56,835 bases of DNA. Origin: Solilutibacter pythonis (lineage in GTDB: Bacteria > Pseudomonadota > Gammaproteobacteria > Xanthomonadales > Xanthomonadaceae). The notes under the pieces are model-generated. The model saw only the letters and a program-made list of their open reading frames with translations, ran no database searches and was not told where the DNA came from. A program made the position numbers and the translations under genes. Positions 1 to 9,081 of this stretch are shown here, in pieces. The stretch lies in the NCBI RefSeq assembly GCF_003697345.1, contig NZ_RFLY01000018.1, positions 1 to 56,835 of the forward strand. Direction: 5' to 3'. Every line of letters starts with the position of its first letter. The first letter of the stretch is position 1.

Positions 1-138
1 ACGTCCAGCGAGTACGACGCCTGGGGCCGGCGCACGGTGCTGCGCGAGCAGACACCGAAGTTCGACAAGCGCGACCAGCTCGACGACCGTGTGCGCTACT
101 TCGCCTACGACGGCGAAGGCAATTTGCCGCTTCGGTGA
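1..138 (+). pseudogene. 3' remnant of an RHS/YD-repeat protein gene (partial, probably decayed)
   Basis: Frame 1 is open from the window edge to a TGA at 136-138 and translates to 45 residues. The peptide contains YDAWGRR near its start and RYFAYDGEGN near its end, which are typical YD-repeat sequences of RHS proteins. In that family YDGEGN is normally followed by more YD repeats and a core domain, but here the frame ends four codons later. This suggests the fragment is the 3' edge of a truncated or frameshifted RHS gene. The upstream part lies outside the window, so a functional short RHS protein cannot be excluded. Its repeat type differs from that of the large RHS gene at the other end of the window. 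Confidence 0.6.
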
Positions 139-218
139 AATCATGTCGCTGCGCGGCTGGACTTGGTGTGGCAGGGCGGGGTAGCTTGTCGGGATTCATT
201 TCGTACAGGGGATGCCCG

Positions 219-2189
219 ATGAGCCAGCCAAAGCCGCCACGCGGCGTGCCGCAGTTGACTTTCCGTGCCGTGGTGCTGGCCATCGTGCTGGCGGTGGTGT
301 TGTCCGCGGCCAATGCCTACCTGGGTCTGTTTGCCGGCATGACCATCGCCACCGCGATTCCGGCGGCGGTGGTGTCGATGGGGGTGCTGCGCCTTCTTGG
401 TGGCGGCAGCATCCTTGAAAACAACATCGTGCAGACCGGGGCCTCGGCCGGTTCGTCGATCGCGGCCGGCGTGATCTTCACCATCCCGGCGCTGATCATC
501 ATGGGCTACTGGCCCGATTTCAAATACTGGTGGGTGGTGGGCATCGCGGGTCTGGGCGGCTTGCTGGGCGTGTTGTTCTCCGTGCCGTTGCGGCGCTCGA
601 TGATCGTCGAGGAGCCGCTGCCGTTCCCCGAGGGCAAGGCCGCCGCCGAGGTGCTGAAGGCGGGCGAGAACCCCGGCCCGGGGCTGAGGATTCTGGGGCT
701 GTCCGGCGCGGTCGGCGCGCTGGTCAAGCTGGCCGCGGCCAGTGGTCTCAAACTGATCCCGGATACCGCCGGCGGGGCGGCTTTCTTCGGCAAGTACCTA
801 GGCTATCTGGGTACCAACCTGTCGCCGGCGTTGCTGGGCGTGGGTTACATCGTTGGCCTCAACATCGGCATCGTGGTGTTGTCGGGCGCGATCCTTTCCT
901 GGCACGTCGCCATCCCGATTTACCACATGCTCTACGCTGCGGCCGATCCCGAACTGGCCCGGGTGGGCGCGGAGGAAGCCGCTTTCTCCATCTGGTCGAG
1001 CAAGATTCGCTATCTCGGTGTCGGCGCGATGTTGATCGGCGGCGTGTGGACGCTGTTTTCGCTGCGCAAGTCGCTGCTGTCGGGCATCAGGAGCGGCATC
1101 GCCGCGGCGCGCGCCGGCAGTGCGGACGCGCTTGCCGATACCGAGCGTGACTTGCCGATGAAGTGGATGCTGGTGGCGTTGGTGCTGTTCGTGCTGCCGT
1201 TGCTGCTGCTGTACCAGGCGATCGTTGGCAACTGGATGGTCAGCGTCCCGATGGCGGTGATCATGATCGTCGCGGGCTTTCTGTTCGTTTCGGTTTCGGC
1301 CTACCTGGCTGGGTTGGTCGGCTCTTCCAACAATCCGGTCTCGGGCATCACCATCTCCACCATCCTGTTCGCCTCGGTGGTGCTGATGCTGCTGATGGGC
1401 GCCGCCGGGCGCGAGGTGGTGAGCGAGCTCGGCGCGCCGCTCGGGGCGGTCGCCGCGATCATGATCGGCGCGGTGGTCTGCTGCGCGGCGGCGGTGGGCG
1501 GCGACAACTTGCAGGACCTCAAGGCCGGCTATCTGGTGGGCGCCACGCCGTGGAAGCAACAACTGATGCTGGGCATCGGCGCTTTCTCCTGCGCCCTCAT
1601 CATGGCGCCGGTGTTGAATCTGCTGGCGCAGGCTTACGGCATCGGCGCACCGAGCGCCGAACACCCCAGCCCGCTGTCGGCGCCGCAGGCCACGCTGATG
1701 GCGTCGGTGGCGAAGGGCATGTTCGGCGGCCAGTTGCCGTGGACCATCATCGGCATGGGCGCGGTGATCGGCGCGGCCATCATCGCCATCGATGAATGGT
1801 TGAAGAAAACCGGCAAATCGTTCCGTGTGCCGGTGCTGGCCGCGGCGATCGGCATCTACCTGCCGCTGGAGCTCATGGTGCCGATCTTCCTCGGCGGCCT
1901 GCTGGCCTATGTCGTGGAGAAGCGCCACGGCGTGCTTGGCGCCGGCGAGGAGGTTCGCGACCGCGTTCATCGCCCCGGCACATTATTCGCCGCGGGTTTG
2001 ATCACCGGCGAGGCGCTGATGGGCATCTTCATCGCCATCCCGATCGTCGTCGCCAGCAATGCCGACGTGCTTTCGCTCGGCATCGATCTGCCGATGGCGA
2101 AACTGGCCGGGCTGGCCGTGCTGGCCTTCGTCGCCTGGCTGCTCTACCGCACCGCGATGAAGCCGCGGCCGCAAGGCGGCCCGCGCTGA
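219..2189 (+). CDS. OPT family oligopeptide/metal-chelate transporter
   Basis: This 656-residue polytopic inner-membrane protein has about 15 hydrophobic segments, beginning with one near residues 20-60. It contains the OPT-family hallmark NNPVSGITIST near the middle and a second GDNLQDLKAGYLVGATP stretch. OPT proteins import oligopeptides or metal chelates with protons; the substrate here cannot be read from sequence. The ATG at 219 is preferred over an in-frame GTG at 135 because CAGGGG lies at a good distance upstream (205-210) and the protein then begins with MSQPKPP. The extra 28 residues from 135 are cysteine-rich and look non-native. The gene is followed after 52 bp by a secreted S9 peptidase, so peptide breakdown and uptake may be linked (inference). 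Confidence 0.88.
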   Translation: MSQPKPPRGVPQLTFRAVVLAIVLAVVLSAANAYLGLFAGMTIATAIPAAVVSMGVLRLLGGGSILENNIVQTGASAGSSIAAGVIFTIPALIIMGYWPDFKYWWVVGIAGLGGLLGVLFSVPLRRSMIVEEPLPFPEGKAAAEVLKAGENPGPGLRILGLSGAVGALVKLAAASGLKLIPDTAGGAAFFGKYLGYLGTNLSPALLGVGYIVGLNIGIVVLSGAILSWHVAIPIYHMLYAAADPELARVGAEEAAFSIWSSKIRYLGVGAMLIGGVWTLFSLRKSLLSGIRSGIAAARAGSADALADTERDLPMKWMLVALVLFVLPLLLLYQAIVGNWMVSVPMAVIMIVAGFLFVSVSAYLAGLVGSSNNPVSGITISTILFASVVLMLLMGAAGREVVSELGAPLGAVAAIMIGAVVCCAAAVGGDNLQDLKAGYLVGATPWKQQLMLGIGAFSCALIMAPVLNLLAQAYGIGAPSAEHPSPLSAPQATLMASVAKGMFGGQLPWTIIGMGAVIGAAIIAIDEWLKKTGKSFRVPVLAAAIGIYLPLELMVPIFLGGLLAYVVEKRHGVLGAGEEVRDRVHRPGTLFAAGLITGEALMGIFIAIPIVVASNADVLSLGIDLPMAKLAGLAVLAFVAWLLYRTAMKPRPQGGPR

Positions 2190-2241
2190 CCGGTGCGGGT
2201 TTCCCCACACGCAAACGTACCCAGAGAATCGAGGTCAACCG

Positions 2242-4302
2242 ATGAAGCTTCGCCACGCCCTGTTGCCATTCGCGCTTGCCTGCGCGCTTCCCGCCATCGC
2301 CCAGGCCCAGCGCGGTTTTACCGCGCAGGACATGGTGAAGCTCGACCGCTACGCCTCACCGGTCCTTTCGCCGGACGGCAGGACGGTGGTCTATGCCAAG
2401 CGTACGGTGGATGCCAATCTCAAGGCCAGCACCGCGCTGTATTCGGTACCGGCTGCCGGTGGCGCCGCCAGACGGCTGACGCCTGAAGGCTGGAGCGTCA
2501 ATTCGCCAAACTTCTCCGCCGATGGCAAGGCGGTGTATTTCCTCTCGGCCAAGCATGGCGGCTCGCAGTTGTATTCGATCCCGTTGACCGGGGGCGCACC
2601 GAGGGCGCTGACCGCGTTGGCGTTGGACGTGGAGGGCTACAAGATTTCGCCGAAGGGCGACGCGGTGGCGCTGGCGCTATCGGTGTTTCCGGGATGCAAG
2701 GCCGATTTCGCCTGCACCCGCGATCGCCTCGATGCCGAAAGCGAAAAGAAGACCAGCGGGGTGATGTACGACCGGCTGTTCATCCGCCACTGGGACACCT
2801 GGGCCGATGGCCGCGACAACCGCGTGTTCGTCGCGCCGTTGGGCGCGAAGGCGGTGGCCAAGGCCACCCCGGTGGGGGGCGACGTTCGCGGCGACATTCC
2901 CGCCAAACCGTTCGGCGATCTTTCCGATCTGGCCTGGTCGCCGGATGGCCGGCAACTGGCGATGAGCGTGCGTGCGGGCGAGCGCGGGCAGCCGTGGAGC
3001 ACCAACTTCGACATCTGGCTGGTCAATGCCGACGGCAGCGGCGCGGCCAGGAACCTAACCGCCGCCAACCCCGCCTGGGATGCGGGCCCGGTGTTCAGCC
3101 GTGACGGTAAAACGCTGTATTACCGGGCGATGAAGCGGCCGGGCTTCGAGGCCGACCGCTTCGGCCTGATGGCGATGGATCTGGCCAGCGGCGAGACCCG
3201 AGAGATCGCGCCGAAATGGGATCGCAGCGCCGATGCCATCGTGCTCTCGCCCGACGGTAAGACGATCTACACCCCGGCCACCGACCTGGGCCAGCACCCG
3301 TTGTTCGCCATCGACATCGCCAGCGGCAAGGTCGCCGAACTGGTCGGCGACGGCAGCATCGGCAATGTCGATGCCGCCGCCGGCACGCTGCTGTTCACCC
3401 GCAACAGCCTGACCAGCGGTGATCAGGTCGTGACGTTGACCGCCGCCGGCGAGCCGCGCGCGCTGACGCCCTCGGCCGGCGACCAGCTCAAGGGCGTGCG
3501 CTTCGGCGGTTTCGAGCAGTTCAAGTTCAAGGGCTGGAACGGCGAGACCGTGCACGGCTATGTGGTCAAGCCGTGGAACTATGTGGAAGGCCGGAAGTAT
3601 CCGGTCGCTTTCCTCATCCACGGCGGCCCGCAGGGCAGCTTCGGCAACGGCTGGAGTTACCGCTGGAACCCGCAGACCTATGCCGGCCAGGGCTGGGCGG
3701 TGGTGATGATCGATTTCCACGGCTCCACCGGCTACGGCCAGGCTTTCACCGATGCCATCAGCGGCCACTGGGGCGACCGTCCGCTGGAGGATTTGCAGAA
3801 GGGCTGGGCGGCGGCGCAGAAGCAGTACGACTTTCTCGATGGCGAGCGCGCCTGCGCGCTTGGCGCCAGCTACGGCGGTTACATGACCAATTGGATCGCC
3901 GGCAACTGGTTCAATCGTGATGGCGGCGCGCCGTTCAAGTGCCTGGTGACGCACAACGGGGTGTTCGATACCCGCTCGATGGGTCTTGTCACCGAGGAGC
4001 TTTGGTTCACCGAATGGGAGTTCGGCGGCACCGTCTGGGACAAGCCCGAAGCCTACGAGCGTTTCAATCCCTCGCGTCATCTGGCGAAGTGGAAGACGCC
4101 GACCTTGATCGTCGGTGGCCAGAACGATTTCCGTGTGCCGATCGACCAGAGCATTTCGGCCTTTACCGCGTTGCAGCGCCGTGGCATCGAATCGCGGTTC
4201 CTCTACTTTCCCGACGAGAACCATTGGGTACTGAAGCCGCACAACAGCGTGCAGTGGCACGAAGCGGTCAACGACTGGCTCAGGACGCACATCGGCGGTT
4301 GA
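2242..4302 (+). CDS. S9 family prolyl oligopeptidase-type peptidase (dipeptidyl aminopeptidase/acylaminoacyl peptidase-like)
   Basis: The 686-residue product starts with a Sec signal peptide ending AIAQA (about residue 22), so it acts in the periplasm or outside. Residues about 30-410 form a WD40-like beta-propeller with repeated S-x-DG motifs. Residues about 440-686 form an alpha/beta-hydrolase domain. The nucleophile motif GASYGG places Ser543; Asp629 (in GGQNDFR) and His661 (in DENHW) complete the expected triad, all intact. The family removes dipeptides or acyl-amino acids from short peptides. It lies 52 bp downstream of an OPT transporter in the same direction. The start has an upstream AGAGAATCGAGG-type ribosome site. 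The exact substrate (DPP4-, DPP5- or acylpeptide-type) is not determinable here. Confidence 0.92.
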   Translation: MKLRHALLPFALACALPAIAQAQRGFTAQDMVKLDRYASPVLSPDGRTVVYAKRTVDANLKASTALYSVPAAGGAARRLTPEGWSVNSPNFSADGKAVYFLSAKHGGSQLYSIPLTGGAPRALTALALDVEGYKISPKGDAVALALSVFPGCKADFACTRDRLDAESEKKTSGVMYDRLFIRHWDTWADGRDNRVFVAPLGAKAVAKATPVGGDVRGDIPAKPFGDLSDLAWSPDGRQLAMSVRAGERGQPWSTNFDIWLVNADGSGAARNLTAANPAWDAGPVFSRDGKTLYYRAMKRPGFEADRFGLMAMDLASGETREIAPKWDRSADAIVLSPDGKTIYTPATDLGQHPLFAIDIASGKVAELVGDGSIGNVDAAAGTLLFTRNSLTSGDQVVTLTAAGEPRALTPSAGDQLKGVRFGGFEQFKFKGWNGETVHGYVVKPWNYVEGRKYPVAFLIHGGPQGSFGNGWSYRWNPQTYAGQGWAVVMIDFHGSTGYGQAFTDAISGHWGDRPLEDLQKGWAAAQKQYDFLDGERACALGASYGGYMTNWIAGNWFNRDGGAPFKCLVTHNGVFDTRSMGLVTEELWFTEWEFGGTVWDKPEAYERFNPSRHLAKWKTPTLIVGGQNDFRVPIDQSISAFTALQRRGIESRFLYFPDENHWVLKPHNSVQWHEAVNDWLRTHIGG

Positions 4303-4362
4303 GCCGCATGGCGGCTGGCCCGCTCCCGCGCGCGTGGGGTCAGCTGCCGTTTTGACGCATCG

Positions 4363-4385
4363 GCCGGAAGCCTTCCGCTTCCGGC
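4363..4385 (+). terminator. Hairpin downstream of the S9 peptidase gene
   Basis: GCCGGAAG (4363-4370) pairs with CTTCCGGC (4378-4385) across a 7-base loop, 60 bp after the peptidase stop. No T-run follows, so this is a weak terminator or an mRNA 3'-end stabiliser at best. Confidence 0.35.
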
Positions 4386-4451
4386 TGCATTGGGAATGCC
4401 CCGTCACTATTCCGGCCTGTCCGCCGCCGGCGATGCGAGGAAAAGACAGCG

Positions 4452-5717
4452 ATGGCCGTCACCGCCGATCCCGCCACCGGCGTGGCTCTCATCACCCATG
4501 ACGCGGCCGTGCTCGGGCTGCTCGCGGTTTCGCTTGGGTTGGTGTTCTGGACGGCCTCGATGCGGCGCGGTTTCTTCAAGCGCTTCTATGCCTATGTCCC
4601 GGCGTTGCTGCTGTGCTACCTGATACCGGCGATTCTCAACAGTATCGGCCTGATCGACGGCCAGGCTTCCGGCCTGTATCCGATGGCTCGCGACTATCTG
4701 CTGCCGAGCGCGTTGGTGCTCCTGTGCATCGCCATCGACATGGGGGCGGTGGCGCGTCTCGGCCCGAAGGCGATCGTCATGTTCCTCACCGGCACCGTCG
4801 GGGTGATGCTCGGCGCGCTGGCGGCTTATGCGGCGATGGGCGTCATCCACCCGGAAACGGTGGCGGGCGACACCTGGCGCGGGATGACCACGGTGGCCGG
4901 GAGCTGGATCGGCGGCGGCGCCAATCAGGCGGCGATGAAGGAAGTGTTTGGGGTCGAGGCGACGCTGTTCGGCCAGTTTGCCGCGGTCGACGTGCTGGTC
5001 GCCAACCTGTGGATGGCGGTGCTGTTGTTCCTGGCCGCGCGCGCGCCGGCGTTCGACCGCTGGACCGGCGCCGACACCTCGGCCATCGAGGACATGAAGC
5101 GGCGCATCGAGGCTTATCAGGCCGGGCATTCGCGTAATCCCAGCCTGGCCGACCTGATGATGATCCTGGCGGTGGGGCTTGGCGTAACCGGCCTGTCGCA
5201 TTTCCTGAGCGCGCCATTGGTGGCGTGGATCAAGACATTGCCGGCGGAATGGAAATTGCAGGATTACAGCCTGACCTCCGGCTTTTTCTGGCTGGTGGTG
5301 CTCGCCACCTCCATCGGTTTGCTGCTCTCCTTCACCCGCGCGCGCCGGCTGGAAGGCGCCGGCGCGTCGAAGGTCGGTTCGGCGATGCTGTATTTCCTGA
5401 TCGCCACTATCGGTATGCAGATGGATTTGCGCGCATTGCTCGACCGCCCGTGGCTGTTCCTGCTCGGATTGATCTGGATCGCCGTGCACGGTGGCCTGTT
5501 GTTGCTGGTGGCGAAACTGATCCGCGCGCCGTTGTTCTTCATGGCGGTGGGCTCGCAGGCCAACGTCGGCGGCGCGGCCTCGGCGCCGGTGGTGGCGAGC
5601 GCCTTCCATCCCTCGTTGGCGCCGGTCGGGGTGCTGCTGGCGGTGCTGGGTTATGCGCTCGGCACCTATGGCGCCTACGTCACCGGCCTGCTGCTGGGCG
5701 CGATGGCCGGCGGCTGA
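4452..5717 (+). CDS. DUF819 family membrane protein (YjcL-like)
   Basis: The 421-residue product is an integral membrane protein with about ten hydrophobic segments and a glycine-rich GSWIGGGANQAAMKE segment near residue 160, characteristic of the DUF819/YjcL family. A second GSQANVGGAASAPVV motif near residue 370 gives the two-fold repeat seen in transporter-like folds. The family is uncharacterised; a transporter role is suspected from topology only. The start is supported by GAGGAAAAG about 8 bp upstream. It lies 149 bp after the peptidase gene and faces yjiX/cstA convergently, with only 7 bp between the stop codons. Confidence 0.85.
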   Translation: MAVTADPATGVALITHDAAVLGLLAVSLGLVFWTASMRRGFFKRFYAYVPALLLCYLIPAILNSIGLIDGQASGLYPMARDYLLPSALVLLCIAIDMGAVARLGPKAIVMFLTGTVGVMLGALAAYAAMGVIHPETVAGDTWRGMTTVAGSWIGGGANQAAMKEVFGVEATLFGQFAAVDVLVANLWMAVLLFLAARAPAFDRWTGADTSAIEDMKRRIEAYQAGHSRNPSLADLMMILAVGLGVTGLSHFLSAPLVAWIKTLPAEWKLQDYSLTSGFFWLVVLATSIGLLLSFTRARRLEGAGASKVGSAMLYFLIATIGMQMDLRALLDRPWLFLLGLIWIAVHGGLLLLVAKLIRAPLFFMAVGSQANVGGAASAPVVASAFHPSLAPVGVLLAVLGYALGTYGAYVTGLLLGAMAGG

Positions 5718-5724
5718 GCGCGCT

Positions 5725-5919
5725 TCAGCAGCAGCGCGAACGCCCTTTGCCGTAGCGCGCGTTCATCCGTTCGACGAAGAAATTCTCGCGGCTCATCGGC
5801 GTGCGCGCCGGATGGCGCCGGCGCATGTGGGCGAGGTAGGTCTCGTAGTCCGGCACGCCGACGGCCAGCCGCGCGGTACGCACCAGCCAGTCCCAGCCTT
5901 TACGCATCGAAGGCGACAT
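5725..5919 (-). CDS. YbdD/YjiX family small protein
   Basis: A 64-residue protein with the family pattern W..L...A....GVPDYE.Y..HM...HP...PMSRE.FF..R...RYG, ending in a cysteine pair. YbdD/YjiX proteins are almost always encoded directly downstream of cstA/btsT-type carriers, as here, where the two genes overlap by 20 bp (5900-5919). The role is unknown; an accessory function for the carrier is an inference from conserved neighbourhood. Length (64-67 residues) is normal for the family. Confidence 0.88.
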   Translation of the reverse strand: MSPSMRKGWDWLVRTARLAVGVPDYETYLAHMRRRHPARTPMSRENFFVERMNARYGKGRSRCC

Positions 5920-7972
5920 GGGGCGTTTCCTTGGCGGTCGGCGCGCTTTCGCGGCGGGCGGCGAGCGCGGCGCGCAGGCCGAACACCAGCATCAGCGTCA
6001 CCACCGCCATGAACAGCATGCACAGGGCGGCATCCAACTGGTTGTTGAAGACCACGCGTTGCATCTCCTCGATCGATTTCGCCGGTGCCAGTACTTCGCC
6101 GCGCGCGGCGGCCTCGGCGAACTTGCGCGCGTTGGCGAGGAAACCGATCTTCGGATCGGGGTGGAACAGCTTCTGCCAACCGGCGGCGAACGTGCAGATC
6201 AACAGCCAGGCGGTCGGCAGCGCGGGAATCCACAGGTACTTCTCCCGCTTCATCTTCACCATCACCACACAGCAGAAGATCAGCGCGATGGCCGCCAGCA
6301 TCTGGTTGGCGATGCCAAACAGCGGCCACAGCGTGTTGATGCCGCCCAGCGGATCGATCACGCCCTGGTAAAGGAAGTAGCCCCACATCCCCACCGCCAG
6401 CGCGGTGCAGATCAGGTTGGCGGCCCAGTTCTCGGTATTGCCGAATGGCTTGTAGGCCAGCCCGGCGAGGTCCTGGATCATGAAACGGGCGACGCGGGTG
6501 CCGGCATCCACCGTGGTCAGGATGAACAGCGCCTCGAACAGGATGGCGTAGTGGTACCAGAACGCCATCAGTCCTTCGCCGCCGAACAGCCCGTGCAGGA
6601 TCTGCGCCATGCCCACCGCCAGCGTGGGCGCGCCGCCGGTGCGCGAGAGTACGCTGGATTCGCCGATTTCCTTGGCGGTTGCCGTCAGCATGTCGGGGGT
6701 GATCGAGAAGCCCCAGCTGGAGATCGCCGCGGCGGCCGTTTCCGGCGTGGTGCCGATCAGCGCGGCGGGCGCGTTCATGGCGAAGTAGAGACCGGGGTCG
6801 AGCACGCTGGCGGCGATGAGCGCCATCATCGCCACGAAGGCCTCCATCAGCATGCCGCCATAGCCGATGAAGCGCGCCTCGGTTTCGTTCGAAAGCATTT
6901 TCGGCGTGGTGCCGGAGGAAATCAGCGCGTGGAAGCCGGAAACCGCGCCGCAGGCGATGGTGATGAACAGGAACGGGAACAGGCTACCGGCGAACACCGG
7001 GCCGGTGCCGTCGATGAACTTCGTGACCGCCGGCATCTTGAGTTCCGGCATCGCCACCAGGATCGCCACGGCCAGCAACAGCACGGTGCCGATCTTGAGG
7101 AAGGTGGAGAGGTAGTCGCGCGGGGCCAGCAGCAGCCAGACCGGCAACACCGCGGCGACGAAGCCGTAGCCGATCAGCATCCAGGCCAGGGCGCGGCCAT
7201 CGAAGGTGAAGGCGGCGGCCCATTGCGGGTGCTCGGCGACGTAGCCGCCGAACCAGATCGAGGCCATCAGCAGCACGAAGCCGAGGATCGATACTTCCAT
7301 GATCCGGCCCGGTCGCAGCCAGCGCAGGTACACGCCCATGAACAGCGCTATCGGGATGGTGGCGGCCACCGTGAAGGTGCCCCACGGGCTGTGCGCCAGG
7401 GCTTTCACCACCACCAGCGCCAGTACCGCCAGCAGGATCACCATGATCATCAAGATGCCGATCATCGCGGTGACGCCGGCGGCGTTGCCCAGCTCGCCGC
7501 GGATCATCGCGCCCAGGCCGCGGCCGTCGCGGCGCACCGAGAACAGCAGGACCATGAAATCCTGCACCGCGCCGGCGAACACCACGCCGAACAGAATCCA
7601 CAGCATGCCCGGTAGGTAGCCCATCTGCGCGGCCAGCACCGGGCCGACCAGCGGGCCGGCGCCGGCGATCGCGGCGAAGTGGTGGCCGAACAGCACGGTC
7701 TTGTCGGTGGGCTCGTAGTCCAGGCCATCCTTGCGCCGCCAGGCCGGCGTCTGCCGGGTGGCGTCGAGGCGTAGCGCCTTGTCGGCGATGTAGCGGCCGT
7801 AGAAGCGGTAGCCGATGAAGAACACCGATACCGAGGCGGCCACCAGCCACATCGCGTTGATCGATTCGCCACGGTGCAGCGCCACCACGCCCAAGCAGAA
7901 TGCGGCGAACACCGAGAGCGCCGCCCAGCCCAACATCCCCATCCCCGATCTGACCCCGCTTGCCATATACAT
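5900..7972 (-). CDS. cstA: Carbon starvation protein CstA / BtsT-type carrier
   Basis: The 690-residue polytopic protein has the CstA N-terminal region, including FGHHFAAIAGAGPLVGP near residue 95 and the AAQMGYLPGMLWIL segment, followed by the C-terminal CstA domain. Characterised members are a pyruvate:H+ symporter (BtsT/YjiY) and a pyruvate/peptide uptake protein (CstA); which substrate applies here is not resolvable. A TAGGAA motif lies just before the first ATG (7972), and a second in-frame ATG lies two codons later; either could be used. It forms a two-gene unit with the overlapping yjiX gene. A 116-bp gap separates it from the corA operon. Confidence 0.93.
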   Translation of the reverse strand: MYMASGVRSGMGMLGWAALSVFAAFCLGVVALHRGESINAMWLVAASVSVFFIGYRFYGRYIADKALRLDATRQTPAWRRKDGLDYEPTDKTVLFGHHFAAIAGAGPLVGPVLAAQMGYLPGMLWILFGVVFAGAVQDFMVLLFSVRRDGRGLGAMIRGELGNAAGVTAMIGILMIMVILLAVLALVVVKALAHSPWGTFTVAATIPIALFMGVYLRWLRPGRIMEVSILGFVLLMASIWFGGYVAEHPQWAAAFTFDGRALAWMLIGYGFVAAVLPVWLLLAPRDYLSTFLKIGTVLLLAVAILVAMPELKMPAVTKFIDGTGPVFAGSLFPFLFITIACGAVSGFHALISSGTTPKMLSNETEARFIGYGGMLMEAFVAMMALIAASVLDPGLYFAMNAPAALIGTTPETAAAAISSWGFSITPDMLTATAKEIGESSVLSRTGGAPTLAVGMAQILHGLFGGEGLMAFWYHYAILFEALFILTTVDAGTRVARFMIQDLAGLAYKPFGNTENWAANLICTALAVGMWGYFLYQGVIDPLGGINTLWPLFGIANQMLAAIALIFCCVVMVKMKREKYLWIPALPTAWLLICTFAAGWQKLFHPDPKIGFLANARKFAEAAARGEVLAPAKSIEEMQRVVFNNQLDAALCMLFMAVVTLMLVFGLRAALAARRESAPTAKETPHVAFDA

Positions 7973-8088
7973 AATTCCTACCGGTCGATCGGGCGAGGGT
8001 GGGCGCTTATCGTTTCGCGGTCAAGCCGACTTCGGTCGAATGCCTGATTCGGGCGGCATTCGCGCGCATTCGCCGGGTAGATTCCGGG

Positions 8089-9081
8089 CTACAGCCAGCG
8101 CACTTTCCTGAGATAGCGATACAGCGCCACGCAGCCGATCGCCACCAGGCCGATCAGCACCGCGTAGGCGTGCGGCTGGCGCAGTTCCGGCATGCCCTCG
8201 AAGTTCATGCCGTACCAGCTGGCGACCAATGTCGGCAGCGCCAGCAGGCCGGCCCAACCGGCCAATTTCTTCACCACCTCGCCCTGGGCGTAGTTCACCA
8301 GGGAAAGGTTGACGCTCATCGCAGCGCCGGCGGTCTCGCGCAGCACGTCGATGATGTCGATGGTGCGGCCGGCGTGGTCGCGCACGTCGCGGAAGTAGGG
8401 CCGGGCCTCGTCGGGAATGCCCAGCGTCTCCGAGCGCATGATCTGCGAGAGGATGTCCTGCATCGGCGCCACCGCGGTGCGCATCTGGGTCAGTTCCTTG
8501 CGCAGGGTGTAGAGCCGGTGCACGGTCTCGCGGCGGAAATCCTCGGCGAATATCGCGAGTTCGAGGTCGTCCAGCTCATCTTCGAAGTCGTCGACGATCG
8601 GCTCGTAGTTGTCCACGATGAAATCCAGCACGCCGTGCAGCGCCACCGCCGGGCCGAGCCTGAGCAGCGCCTGTTCGCGTTCCAGCTTCTTCCGTACCAC
8701 CGCGAAGGTCAGTGAGGCGCCGTGGCGCACGGTGATCAGGAAACGTTTGCCGAAGAAGACGTGGGTCTCGCCGAAGCGCACGTGCTCGTCGATCAACTGC
8801 GCGGTATGCACGGCGATGAACAGGGTGTTGCCGAAGGCTTCCAGCTTGGGCCGCTGGTGGGCGCCGTGGGCATCCTCGATGGCGAGGTCGTGCAGGCCGA
8901 ACTCTTCTTGCAGCTTGTCGAGCAATGCCTCGCCCGGCTCGTACAGGCCGACCCAGACGAAGCCGCCATCCTCGCGCGCGAGCACGTCGCTGATCTCGTC
9001 CAGGCCGATGTCATGGCGCAGGCCGTCGCGGTAGGCCGCGCAATTGACCACGCAGGCCGGGGTCTTCGGGGGGGGCTTCAT
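8089..9081 (-). CDS. corA: CorA family magnesium/cobalt transporter
   Basis: The 330-residue protein has a charged cytoplasmic funnel domain and two C-terminal transmembrane helices. The selectivity signature GMN is present in YGMNFEGMPEL at the end of helix 1, and the C-terminus is basic (YLRKVRWL). Long acidic helices (DDFEDELDDLELAIFAEDF) match the CorA stalk. The start at 9081 overlaps the stop of the DUF4105 gene by four bases (ATGA), indicating translational coupling. An upstream extension to 9159 would run 78 bp into that gene and is rejected. It is the last gene of a phoH-ybeY-corC-DUF4105-corA run and pairs functionally with CorC, which is also tied to Mg/Co homeostasis. Confidence 0.93.
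   Translation of the reverse strand: MKPPPKTPACVVNCAAYRDGLRHDIGLDEISDVLAREDGGFVWVGLYEPGEALLDKLQEEFGLHDLAIEDAHGAHQRPKLEAFGNTLFIAVHTAQLIDEHVRFGETHVFFGKRFLITVRHGASLTFAVVRKKLEREQALLRLGPAVALHGVLDFIVDNYEPIVDDFEDELDDLELAIFAEDFRRETVHRLYTLRKELTQMRTAVAPMQDILSQIMRSETLGIPDEARPYFRDVRDHAGRTIDIIDVLRETAGAAMSVNLSLVNYAQGEVVKKLAGWAGLLALPTLVASWYGMNFEGMPELRQPHAYAVLIGLVAIGCVALYRYLRKVRWL

Noticed and set aside
5918-7615. A 565-codon plus-strand frame opposite cstA
   Set aside because: Its product is dominated by His, Arg, Gln and Asp with no hydrophobic core, the usual shadow of a membrane-protein gene.
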